Below, in pieces: positions 41,126-50,636 of a DNA stretch of 64,000 nucleotides. Source of the DNA: Clostridium sp. OS1-26 (lineage in GTDB: Bacteria; Bacillota; Clostridia; Clostridiales; Clostridiaceae); assembly GCF_030915445.1 (NCBI RefSeq), contig NZ_CP133264.1, positions 1 to 64,000 of the forward strand, read 5' to 3'. The translations under genes and the position numbers were made by a program. The stretch's first letter is position 1. Every line of letters begins with the position of its first letter. The notes under the pieces are model-generated. The model was not told the DNA's origin and did no database searches. It was given only the letters and a program-made list of their open reading frames with translations.

Positions 41126-41319
41126 ATAAAAGTATTAAAGGATTAATAACGAGCAATTTACAACCCCAGATTGATGTTATTGAAACACCTGACCGGGGTA
41201 ATTCTTAACGCCGAAGGTATTCGGCTAAATTACCCATTAAAAGCCATTTAGGCTTTTAATCCCTCAAGATTAAACAGAGTGTAAACAAACCTTCAAGATA
41301 GAATTACCTATCTTGTCGA

Positions 41320-42836
<1,517 letters not shown>

Positions 42837-42856
42837 AAAGTTTGAATGCTCATTAG

Positions 42857-42902
42857 TTAAGCAGACATCCAAAATCTCTGATTTTGTGATGGTCGCTTAG
42901 TT
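42857..42902. repeat. Dispersed hairpin repeat, copy 1
   Basis: The segment TTAAGCAGACATCCAAAA..GATGGTCGCTTA matches, in reverse complement, about 42 bases at 61648-61690 with only a few mismatches. Its centre is a hairpin (CAAAATC..GATTTTG). It lies in the 16S leader of operon 2. A further GTTAAACAC..GTGTTTAAC hairpin follows at 42900-42921. Confidence 0.65.
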
Positions 42903-43048
42903 AAACACGTCAGTGTTTAACTTCCTCTACTAATTATATTAGTAGTTCAAAAGAATTGCTGGTTTAGTTTACTTAATAAAAATCATCTTGATTTTTAACC
43001 TCTGTTTAATTTTCAAGGATCATGTCGCTTTCCCTGGCGACGAATATT

Positions 43049-43077
43049 ATTGTACCAGCTATAAAAATATTTTTTAA
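43049..43077 (-). promoter_or_regulatory. Candidate promoter of rRNA operon 2
   Basis: On the minus strand: TTAAAA (43072-43077), 17-nt spacer, TACAAT (43049-43054) with extended-10 TGG. It is clearly weaker than the operon 1 promoters. Apart from this and the repeats, the 385 bases from 42837 to 43221 show no gene. Confidence 0.4.
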
Positions 43078-43196
43078 TCATAACAAGTATCATTAAACTA
43101 AAATATATTTGAGTTTCTCAATTATTCTTCAATATACTTTAAATTTTCCTTATGGATACACCAGACTTCGTTTATCTTAAATATAATCGAAACTAA

Positions 43197-43243
43197 ATAT
43201 ATGGAGAAGTTGCAATAATACTTATTGCAACTTCTCCATATAT
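43197..43243 (-). terminator. Terminator overlapping the end of the YjdF-like gene
   Basis: A perfect 22-bp-arm hairpin (ATATATGGAGAAGTTGCAATAA and its complement, 3-nt loop). The stop codon of the upstream gene lies at the loop edge, so the terminator is partly coding. Confidence 0.85.
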
Positions 43244-43848
43244 TTATTATGAACTTTTCCAAACACTAATACAGATATTATAGACCCTATTAGCGCAAAA
43301 AACATATCCCACTGAGTATCCCAAACGTCTCCCTGAGTTCCTAAAAATGCGTCTGCAGCAGTGCCTGTCGCTTGGGCAACTCCCCATTCTAGTAGTTCAT
43401 AAGAAGCACTTATTGATAAACAAATACAAATAATTAAAAAGTTCAACATTTTACCCCTTTTCAAATATGACCCTTTAATTAATACTTCTTTAGCAATAAA
43501 AGCAGGTATAAATCCCTGAGCAAAATGTCCTAACCGATCATAATAATTTCTGCTCAAATTAAAAGCATCTCTTACCCAGTTGAATAATGGCATCTCTGCA
43601 TATGTATAATGTCCTCCTACCATTAATATAATTGTATGGATGAGAATTAATACATATACAAAGGTTGTAAATCTAAACTTACTATAAGTTATTGTGATTA
43701 CTATAACTCCTATAACTGCTGGTAAAACTTCTAAAAACCAAGTAAATAAATCCTTAGGATTAACTGCCGACCAGATAAGAACTACAATAAATATTATTAG
43801 CAAAACTATGTGCAATCTATCTCCTACACCAGCATTTTTATTAGACAT
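43222..43848 (-). CDS. DUF2238 / YjdF-like membrane protein
   Basis: This 208-aa protein has about six hydrophobic segments and resembles the YjdF inner-membrane family (conserved YDRLGHFAQGFIPAFIAKE, SASYELLEW, and GDVWDTQWDM motifs). Its function is unknown. I start it at MSNKNAGVG, because AGGTGG lies 5 nt before that ATG; an ATG three codons earlier abuts the ribosome site. It is 27 nt downstream of the zinc-ribbon gene and probably co-transcribed. Confidence 0.8.
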   Translation of the reverse strand: MSNKNAGVGDRLHIVLLIIFIVVLIWSAVNPKDLFTWFLEVLPAVIGVIVITITYSKFRFTTFVYVLILIHTIILMVGGHYTYAEMPLFNWVRDAFNLSRNYYDRLGHFAQGFIPAFIAKEVLIKGSYLKRGKMLNFLIICICLSISASYELLEWGVAQATGTAADAFLGTQGDVWDTQWDMFFALIGSIISVLVFGKVHNKYMEKLQ

Positions 43849-43875
43849 TTCATCCACCTACTTAGTTGTATATTG

Positions 43876-44157
43876 CTAATTATCATAGTAATCCTCAGAA
43901 TCTTCATCTAAATCCTCATCAAACTCTTCTTCAAAGGACACAAATTCAACTCCATCTTCATAATTATCATTGTCATAAGAATCTTTGCATGCTTCACATA
44001 ATCCTCTGGTTAATTCATCAGAATCAAATATATTTCCACATCCTCTGCATCTTGTAATTCCTCTTTCAAATTCATATTCAGCACATTCTTCACACAATCC
44101 TGCACTGCTTTTAGAATATGCTTTAAAATATTCTCCACAGCGTATACACTTTTTCAT
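43876..44157 (-). CDS. Small acidic zinc-ribbon protein
   Basis: This 93-aa protein has four CxxC pairs (CIRC, CEEC, CRGC, CEAC), which would form two treble-clef-type zinc sites in residues 4-58. A very acidic tail (EEEFDEDLDEDSEDYYDN) follows. I do not recognise a named family. The acidic tail suggests binding to a basic protein or RNA-polymerase-like partner, but this is speculation. It lies 16 nt after the B3/B4-domain gene. Confidence 0.75.
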   Translation of the reverse strand: MKKCIRCGEYFKAYSKSSAGLCEECAEYEFERGITRCRGCGNIFDSDELTRGLCEACKDSYDNDNYEDGVEFVSFEEEFDEDLDEDSEDYYDN

Positions 44158-44173
44158 TTTACTCCTCCTATTT

Positions 44174-44839
44174 TTATATTATTATGCGCTTAGTGATCTC
44201 TTTCCCATCTGCGTATTTTTTAATAAGTTCTTCGCAATACTCCATATATTCTTCCAAACCCTCTTTTCCATTAAAAGAAACTACATTTAATAGAAGCCTT
44301 TCAGTATCTTCTGTTACCATTGCCCTTACTGAATCAGAAGTTGTACTTCCAAAGTTACCCTTACTGTCTCGAAATACTGGTAAATTGGATAAGTTAACTT
44401 GCCCTCTTCCAATTCCTTCATAATAATCTCCTTCTTCTCCAATTGTAAGAACTATATCTGAATCTATTTTATCTAAATCATAGGCACAAACAGGATTAAA
44501 AGAACGTATAGATATTAAATTATTTATATCTACTATATTATTTACTTTATAAAGTTCATTTCCTTTAACAATTCTTCTTACTAATGATTCAGATGAAACT
44601 CTATATCTACTAGGATCTTTCCCCAATTTTTTATATGCTTCTCTAGCCGCCTTTATATTATTAATTTTTAAAACATCTTCCAAAGAATTCTTGCTAGATA
44701 TTTCATTGCTTGCTGAAGATATTTCCTCCCAAAGTAGTTCACTAGATTCTCCTACCTTAATCTTAGCTTCTATAGATCCTAGTGCTATTTTACCATTAAG
44801 TGTACTCTTTATCTTTTCGCATATGTTTATATTTGTCAT
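44174..44839 (-). CDS. B3/B4-domain protein (tRNA-synthetase-editing-like)
   Basis: This 221-aa protein contains the B3/B4 domain seen in the beta subunit of phenylalanyl-tRNA synthetase, recognisable from AAREAYKKLGKDPSRYRVSSESLVRRI and NLISIRSFNPVCAYDLDKI. Stand-alone members are common in Firmicutes and may act in editing of mischarged tRNA or amino acid sensing; none is assigned here. I start it at MTNINICEK with GAGGAGAG upstream, six codons inside the longest frame. It probably shares a transcript with the two downstream genes. Confidence 0.8.
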   Translation of the reverse strand: MTNINICEKIKSTLNGKIALGSIEAKIKVGESSELLWEEISSASNEISSKNSLEDVLKINNIKAAREAYKKLGKDPSRYRVSSESLVRRIVKGNELYKVNNIVDINNLISIRSFNPVCAYDLDKIDSDIVLTIGEEGDYYEGIGRGQVNLSNLPVFRDSKGNFGSTTSDSVRAMVTEDTERLLLNVVSFNGKEGLEEYMEYCEELIKKYADGKEITKRIII

Positions 44840-44885
44840 AATTCTCTCCTCTTTCAAGTATATTCTTTTATGATACTAAAATTAA

Positions 44886-45434
44886 TTAAAACTTCTCTGG
44901 CTTACAAATTATTTCATGTATCTTTGTTGAAAATATGTTATTTGCATGAGCAGGGGTAATAACTACTGCAGTATCCGCTCCTACTCCAGTCCCACCAATA
45001 GCTATTACTTTTTCTCCATATGGGATAACTCCTGAGTCAAGAGCCATAACTGCAACTTCTACACAGACCTTTGTTCCTTGTCCAAGCATTCTCAATGCAT
45101 GAGCTATAATCTCTACTGGATTTGCTCCACCAAATTTTGTACTTATTCCTCTTTCTGCACCACTTAAGACATGTGTTGTAGTTAAAACTTTTATACCCAT
45201 GCTTTTTAACTCTTCTCTTACATTGTCTGGCATCTCATTTTGCCCCGGTCCTTGAAATCCATAAGCATGGGTAACACAAATTATATTTAAATCTTTGTTG
45301 TCCTTAATGAGCTTTACTGTATCTCCACTGCATGATGCCACAACTATATTTTTTATATTCTTTTCTTTTGCTGATTTTATTGCTAACTCTACTGTTTCTC
45401 TTGTATTTGCTTTACCTTTTTCACTAAAATACAT
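44886..45434 (-). CDS. Stand-alone pyruvate kinase C-terminal-like domain protein
   Basis: This 182-aa protein consists of a domain like the C-terminal (allosteric) domain of pyruvate kinase: ANTRETVELAIKSAKEKNIKNIVVASCSGDT at the start and AVMALDSGVIPYGEKVIAIGGTGVGADTAVVITPAHA near the end. It lacks the catalytic barrel, so it cannot be a kinase. Such free-standing domains are widespread in clostridia and archaea with unknown function. Start: AAGGAGTGATGATCAATG. Confidence 0.8.
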   Translation of the reverse strand: MYFSEKGKANTRETVELAIKSAKEKNIKNIVVASCSGDTVKLIKDNKDLNIICVTHAYGFQGPGQNEMPDNVREELKSMGIKVLTTTHVLSGAERGISTKFGGANPVEIIAHALRMLGQGTKVCVEVAVMALDSGVIPYGEKVIAIGGTGVGADTAVVITPAHANNIFSTKIHEIICKPEKF

Positions 45435-45546
45435 TGATCATCACTCCTTAATTCTTTTATTATATTTATTTCTAATTCTACATAATACTTCATTAATTTA
45501 AAAGAAAAATTCGAAAAATAATTTACATAATTACTATTTATTAAAT

Positions 45547-46377
45547 TTATGCAATTCCGAATTGTTTGCCATATATCTCATATGAATCCTGCACTAAAAC
45601 TAATGCATTTGAATCTGCATTTTTAACAACTTGTTTTAATTTAATTAACTCACTATTTGTAACAAGGCACATTAAAATAAAACGTTCACTGTCTGTATAG
45701 CCGCCTCTTGCTTCAATTTTTGTTGTTCTGCCATTTAACTCTATTAGAATCGCCTTATTGATCTCTTCTATTCTATCCGAAATTATGAAAACTGATTTTG
45801 AATCTTTAAAGCCTTTAATATAGATATCAACAACTCTTCCAACTAAGTATACCGCAACAATACCATATAGTGTTTTTTCCACTCCAAAAACACAAAGTGT
45901 AAGTAATGCAATTGAAAAATCAATAAACATCATAATCTTACCAACAGGCTTAGCAATAAATTTTGATATCATTTTTGCAATAGTATCGGTACCACCTAAA
46001 GATGCTTGATTACTCAAAAGCATACCTATTCCCACTCCAGAAATAACACCGCCTAATACTGTAGCCAAAAACACATCTTTTGTAAGTGGACCAATACTAC
46101 TAGTCAATTCTACGAATACTGGAACTAAGAAAACCCCTAATACTGTATTTATGACAAATTTTCTACCAAGTATTAATAAACCTAGTAAAAAAATAGGCAC
46201 ATTAAATAGTCCTATTATAATCGACTTCTTTATATGTGTTAAATATTCAAGAACTATTGCTAACCCTGAAATCCCTCCTGGTACTATGTGGTAAGGAGCG
46301 AAAAATACATTTAACGCAAAAGAAAATAAAAAAATCCCAAAAGTAATGATAAATAAATCTAATATCCTGTTCTTCAT
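45547..46377 (-). CDS. YitT-family membrane protein (DUF161 plus DUF2179)
   Basis: This 276-aa protein has about five to six membrane helices in residues 1-190 (FFAPYHIVPGGISGLAIVLEY, and LGGTDTIAKMISKF are family marks) and a soluble C-terminal DUF2179 domain (about 195-276). The family function is unknown. A T-box leader with its own terminator directly precedes it, so it should be expressed when one charged tRNA runs low. That argues for a role in uptake or handling of that amino acid. Start: AGGGGGTTGGAATATG. Confidence 0.85.
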   Translation of the reverse strand: MKNRILDLFIITFGIFLFSFALNVFFAPYHIVPGGISGLAIVLEYLTHIKKSIIIGLFNVPIFLLGLLILGRKFVINTVLGVFLVPVFVELTSSIGPLTKDVFLATVLGGVISGVGIGMLLSNQASLGGTDTIAKMISKFIAKPVGKIMMFIDFSIALLTLCVFGVEKTLYGIVAVYLVGRVVDIYIKGFKDSKSVFIISDRIEEINKAILIELNGRTTKIEARGGYTDSERFILMCLVTNSELIKLKQVVKNADSNALVLVQDSYEIYGKQFGIA

Positions 46378-46394
46378 ATTCCAACCCCCTTGAA

Positions 46395-46665
46395 ATTTAA
46401 TATAAAAATATAAAAACCCTTCATCCTAAAATTAGGACGAAAGGTTTTGCTTCCGTGGTACCACCTAGTTTGACAAAATGCCCACTCATAAACAGCATAA
46501 AACATTTTATACTGATTTAATATGTAACGGTAATTAACCGGTAGATTTACTCCATCTTTCAACCTACTACTCCAAGGCTTCTTTCAGCAACTTCAAATAT
46601 CTACTTTTCACCACCGTAGATTCTCTTTGTTTTGAGTATTTGCCTACTCTTCCTTTTCTTAGTAT
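46395..46665 (-). promoter_or_regulatory. T-box riboswitch controlling the YitT gene
   Basis: The minus strand carries the T-box sequence AGGTGGTACCACGG (46453-46466), the stem I apical motif GGTGGTGAAAAG, and the stem I base pairing CAAATA/TATTTG. A terminator follows the T-box. By position the specifier after the loop-E GAA reads GTT (valine), but this call is made by eye and is uncertain. A 62-aa reading frame across this RNA is spurious. Confidence 0.9.
46412..46447 (-). terminator. T-box terminator
   Basis: AAAACCTTTCGTCCTAAT pairs with ATTAGGATGAAGGGTTTT, followed by TATATTTT on the minus strand. It competes with the antiterminator formed around the T-box sequence. Confidence 0.85.
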
Positions 46666-46788
46666 TTATCTATATATGATGATTATAATAATAAATTATT
46701 CAAAAATTGTCAAGTTCCTATTAATTTCAAACAATCCTTAATATTATAGTTATATGCATTATGTAATTTTAATATTATATTTTAGTTG

Positions 46789-48546
46789 TTATATACTTAC
46801 TAGTATCTCATTTATATCTTCACTTATCTTTATTCTCTCTTCATATACCCACTGCTCATCAAACTCTAATCCAAAGGTTTTTGAAAATGAATAATAAAGG
46901 TTTATTTTTTGATAATAATTTTCTAATTCATATAAATCTTTTAATAAACATTGAGGCTTTGATATTATTTCTCTTTTAGCTATGAAAACTTCATCTACAT
47001 AGCTTAAAAATGAATCCATCATAACAGGATTAGATACATCAAAAGGAATCCTTAACAACTTCCACTGTATTCCTTCATCTAGTTTATATGCTTTTACATT
47101 GTCTAATACTATTAAATATTCTGTTATATCCATTTTTCTATAAAAATGTACTTTTTCATTTCTCGTGCTCCATAATGCCAATTTTTCTCTAAGATTAAGG
47201 TTCTTTATTTTGAGTATAGCTTCACTTGGGCCTACCACACCTTCCTCAATAATTTTATCTGACATGTCTATCATTTCTTTTATGAACTCTTGTGTATCAC
47301 CATAAGAAGCTACATATCCAACTTCATATATACCTTTTCTTCCTGCCCTACCTGCAATTTGCTTAACCTCTTGAGAGTTCAAATATCTTATATCATTACC
47401 ATCAAATTTTTTAACATCCATAAATATTATTCTTCTTATAGGCAGATTAACTCCCATTCCTATTGCATCTGTAGTTATTAATATTTTTGTTTCTTTATTT
47501 ATAAATTGATCATACTGTTTTCTCCTCACTTCTAGAGGTAAATCTCCATAAATAAGGCTAGCTTTTATGCCTAAATCAGCATAGTGATATGCTAGCTGCA
47601 GTACTTTCTTTTTAGAAAATACTACGAGTGCATCACCATCTTCAATTTCTTTATACTTAAATGCTTCATACTGTATTTCAAGTGGGATACTTCTCTTATA
47701 TTCTCTAAACTCGTATTCATCTTGACAATCTTCTATTATTTTAACAAGAAGTTCTTTGGCATTTAAGGCACCACAAATATGTATCTCTTCACACTTTAAT
47801 CCCAAGAGCGCTCTTGTCCATGCTGTTCCTCTCTGATCATCATTAATCATTTGAATCTCATCTATAATAGCAATATCATAATTTCTTTCAATATCAAGCT
47901 TCTCTATAGTACAAGATATATGCTTTGCACCTTCGACTATTATTTCCTCTTCCCCTGTTAAGAGACTGCATTTTACTTCTTCTGCATTTAATTTTTCGTA
48001 GTTTTCTAGTGCTAATATTCTAAGAGGAGATAAGTATATCCCATTTCTTGCCTCTTTAAGTCTTTGCATAGCATTATAGGTTTTCCCTGTATTGGTTTCT
48101 CCTAAATGAAGATAAATTTTTCTCTTAATTTTTCTTGCACTTTCATACTCATCTTTAGGATTTGAAGGAAACACAATATCAAATTCCTTAGATATAATTC
48201 TAGGAATATGTTGAGTTATAAGTACACTTATAATCCCAGATCTTAAGTAGTTTTCATTATTATTTCTTATTATTTCATTAAGTCTGAAACTAGTATTATT
48301 TTTTCTATTGTAATCCTCCACAAGTCTTTCTGATATATAGTCAAAAATCTCTATATATTTTTCATAAACTGCTTTATAATCTCTTAACCCCTGATTCTCA
48401 AACTCCTCTAATAGCTTTATTTTTTTTCTTATTGAAGCTTCATGTTCCCAAAGTGCATTGGTTTTAGTATGTCTAACTATTTCATCTATCTGATTTATTT
48501 GGTTCTTTATTTTTCTAAAATTTCTTTCTACAGCTCCTCTTTTCAC
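46789..48546 (-). CDS. SUV3-like RNA helicase
   Basis: This 585-aa superfamily 2 helicase resembles the SUV3/Ski2-type RNA helicases best known from mitochondria. Motif I GETNTGKTYNA (near 165), motif II DEIQMIND (near 250), motif V TDAIGMGVNLPIRRIIF (near 370) and motif VI QIAGRAGRKG (near 405) are all present. An N-terminal helical region and a C-terminal extension of about 140 aa flank the core. The start is GTG (48544-48546) with AAGGAG 9 nt upstream. A role in RNA turnover is likely; its bacterial partners are not known from this window. Confidence 0.85.
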   Translation of the reverse strand: MKRGAVERNFRKIKNQINQIDEIVRHTKTNALWEHEASIRKKIKLLEEFENQGLRDYKAVYEKYIEIFDYISERLVEDYNRKNNTSFRLNEIIRNNNENYLRSGIISVLITQHIPRIISKEFDIVFPSNPKDEYESARKIKRKIYLHLGETNTGKTYNAMQRLKEARNGIYLSPLRILALENYEKLNAEEVKCSLLTGEEEIIVEGAKHISCTIEKLDIERNYDIAIIDEIQMINDDQRGTAWTRALLGLKCEEIHICGALNAKELLVKIIEDCQDEYEFREYKRSIPLEIQYEAFKYKEIEDGDALVVFSKKKVLQLAYHYADLGIKASLIYGDLPLEVRRKQYDQFINKETKILITTDAIGMGVNLPIRRIIFMDVKKFDGNDIRYLNSQEVKQIAGRAGRKGIYEVGYVASYGDTQEFIKEMIDMSDKIIEEGVVGPSEAILKIKNLNLREKLALWSTRNEKVHFYRKMDITEYLIVLDNVKAYKLDEGIQWKLLRIPFDVSNPVMMDSFLSYVDEVFIAKREIISKPQCLLKDLYELENYYQKINLYYSFSKTFGLEFDEQWVYEERIKISEDINEILVSI

Positions 48547-48634
48547 TGGCCTTCACTCCTTTATTACTTTCTGATTAACACTTAGTTTATTAAATTTCAA
48601 ACCATTTTATTTAAATTATAACAAAATAATAAAA

Positions 48635-48665
48635 ATTCCTATATCTATAATTCTGATATAGGAAT
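48635..48665 (-). terminator. Terminator after the small ORF
   Basis: ATTCCTATATC pairs with GATATAGGAAT; the minus strand then reads TTTTTATTATT. Confidence 0.7.
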
Positions 48666-48699
48666 CTATTATATGAATGCTACTAGCAAATTGCCAAAA

Positions 48700-48876
48700 T
48701 TATTTATTACTTGCTTCATTAATTTTTTCTTTAAGTACATCGATAAAACTTACATTATTCTTTATATTAGTGGCTTTTCGAGTTTCATTATTATTTTTTT
48801 TCATATAATCACAATAATTATGTGAATTGCTTATTGCCTCAATTCTAGACATTCTCCTATAATAATCTATCCCCAT
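48700..48876 (-). CDS. Small hypothetical protein (58 aa)
   Basis: This short frame encodes MGIDYYRRMSRIEAISNS at its N-terminus and a polar, lysine/asparagine-rich remainder. It is supported by TGGGAGGTAATT just upstream of the ATG and by a hairpin terminator 35 nt after the stop. No domain, signal or membrane segment is visible, and I do not recognise it. Confidence 0.6.
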   Translation of the reverse strand: MGIDYYRRMSRIEAISNSHNYCDYMKKNNNETRKATNIKNNVSFIDVLKEKINEASNK

Positions 48877-49080
48877 TTAATTACCTCCCAGTAAAACATT
48901 TAATTATTAGTTTTCTATATATTTACAGCCCTTATATAAATATTAAAGCGTTATACCATATTTTGTAAATGTTTTTAAATATTGATATTTTTCCAATATC
49001 TGATAAAATAGTTGTGTAAAGCTCAAATATTTCATATGTGATATAATTTTAATGATAATAATAGCTAAAGGAGAGGTATT

Positions 49081-50313
49081 ATGGATAATTTTGAAAATCT
49101 TCTAAGTAAATATGCTGAACTGTCTGTACGAGTTGGGGTAAATCTTCAAAAAGGTCAGACTCTCGTTATAAACTCACCTATAGAATGTGTAGAATTTACA
49201 AGAATTGTAGCTAAAGAAGCATATAAGGCAGGTGCTAAGGAAGTTCATGTAGAGTGGAGTGATGAAGAGCTTACTCTTATTAAATTTATGAATGCACCAG
49301 AGGAGGCATTTAAAGAATTTCCTAAATGGAAAGCTGAAGGTTATGAGGATTTAGCTAAAAATGGAGCTGCATTTCTATCTATTTCAGCATCAAATCCAGA
49401 GCTTTTGAAAGATGTAGATTCTAAAAGAATTGCAGAGTCAAATAAAACTAGATCTATTGCACTAAAAAAATATAGAGAATATATAATGAATAGCACAGTA
49501 GCATGGTCTATTGTTTCAATACCTACTAAAGCATGGTCGAAAAAAGTTTTTCCTAACCTATCTGAGGAGAACGCAATTGAGAGGCTTTGGGAAAGCATAT
49601 TTAAAATAGTAAGAGTTGATAAAGATAACCCTATAGATGCTTGGAATGATCATTTAGATAATCTTCAAAAGAAAGTTGAATTTTTAAATGAAAAGAAATT
49701 TAAAAAGCTTCACTATATTTCAAAGTGCACAGATTTAACTATTGAATTGCCTGAAAAACATATATGGGCTGGTGGAGGAGAGTATAACTCAAAACAAACA
49801 TATTTTGTTGCAAATATGCCTACAGAAGAAGTATTTACTCTTCCTTTAAAAACAGGAATAAATGGTAAGGTAAAAAGTACAAAGCCACTTAATTATAGTG
49901 GAAATCTAATTGATAATTTTACTTTAGTTTTTAAAGATGGAAAAATTATAGGTTTTTCAGCTGAGAAAGGTTATGAAACATTAAAGAAACTAATAGAAAC
50001 GGATGAAGGTTCCCATTATCTTGGAGAAGTTGCCTTAGTGCCTTATGATTCACCTATATCAAATTCAAATATAATATTCTACAATACATTATTTGATGAA
50101 AATGCCTCATGTCATTTTGCTCTAGGTGAAGCCTATCCTATATGCCTTGAAGGTGGCAGTAATATGAATGAAGAAGAGCTTAAAAAATCTGGAGCAAATA
50201 TTTCTTTAACACATGTAGATTTTATGGTAGGTTCCTCAGATCTTGATATAACTGGAGAAACTAGAAATGGTGAAATAATTCATATATTCGAAAATGGTAA
50301 CTGGGCTTTTTAA
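49081..50313 (+). CDS. M29-family aminopeptidase (AmpS/PepS-like)
   Basis: This 410-aa protein matches the thermophilic aminopeptidase M29 family, which removes N-terminal residues using two metals. Family features are the N-terminal YAELSVRVGVNLQKGQTLVI, the metal-ligand region FDENASCHFALGEAYP near 345, and the C-terminal LTHVDFMVGSSDLDITG. It is cytoplasmic. Start AAAGGAGAGGTATTATG. It is convergent with a broken permease across the long palindrome. It would help feed the amino acid fermentation encoded elsewhere in the window. Confidence 0.92.
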   Translation: MDNFENLLSKYAELSVRVGVNLQKGQTLVINSPIECVEFTRIVAKEAYKAGAKEVHVEWSDEELTLIKFMNAPEEAFKEFPKWKAEGYEDLAKNGAAFLSISASNPELLKDVDSKRIAESNKTRSIALKKYREYIMNSTVAWSIVSIPTKAWSKKVFPNLSEENAIERLWESIFKIVRVDKDNPIDAWNDHLDNLQKKVEFLNEKKFKKLHYISKCTDLTIELPEKHIWAGGGEYNSKQTYFVANMPTEEVFTLPLKTGINGKVKSTKPLNYSGNLIDNFTLVFKDGKIIGFSAEKGYETLKKLIETDEGSHYLGEVALVPYDSPISNSNIIFYNTLFDENASCHFALGEAYPICLEGGSNMNEEELKKSGANISLTHVDFMVGSSDLDITGETRNGEIIHIFENGNWAF

Positions 50314-50322
50314 CAACATAAT

Positions 50323-50634
50323 ATAAAAATTATGCAACACAGTTTTTATAGGAAAAGTAACTTGAAAGTTAGCTTATACAGAGGGATATGTTTCCAAAGC
50401 TGAAGTAGATTTAAAAATTTTGTGTCAGTCTTAGTGAAGGGTTTTAAGAGAACCTTAGAACTTTAGAGTTGTTTGAGCGCAGCGAGTTCTCGAAAGTTCT
50501 TAGGTTGTCTTGAAGCACAAGCTTTAGACTGGCTAAAAGTTTTTAACGTGCTGAAGCTTGGAAACATATACCGGCGTATAAGCTGACTTTCAGCCTAGTT
50601 CTCTATACAGGGTCTTGTGTCGCATAATTTTTAT
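50323..50634. repeat. Long (about 310-nt) imperfect palindrome, unknown element
   Basis: Almost the whole gap between two convergent genes folds back on itself about a centre near 50478. Outer arms ATAAAAATTATGCaACACAG / its partner at 50614-50634; next TTGAAAGTtAGCTTATAC with GTATAAGCTGACTTTCA; then GATATGTTTCCAA with TTGGAAACATAT; then TTAAAAATTTT..CAGTCT with AGACTGGCTAAAAGTTTTTAA; then AACCTTAGAACTTT with AAAGTTCTTAGGTT at the tip. No coding frame is visible. Candidates are a non-autonomous transposable element or a large structured RNA. Confidence 0.8.
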
Positions 50635-50636
50635 AA

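Noticed and set aside
46374..46562. A 62-aa frame before the YitT gene
   Set aside because: It lies entirely in the T-box leader and its terminator and has no ribosome site.
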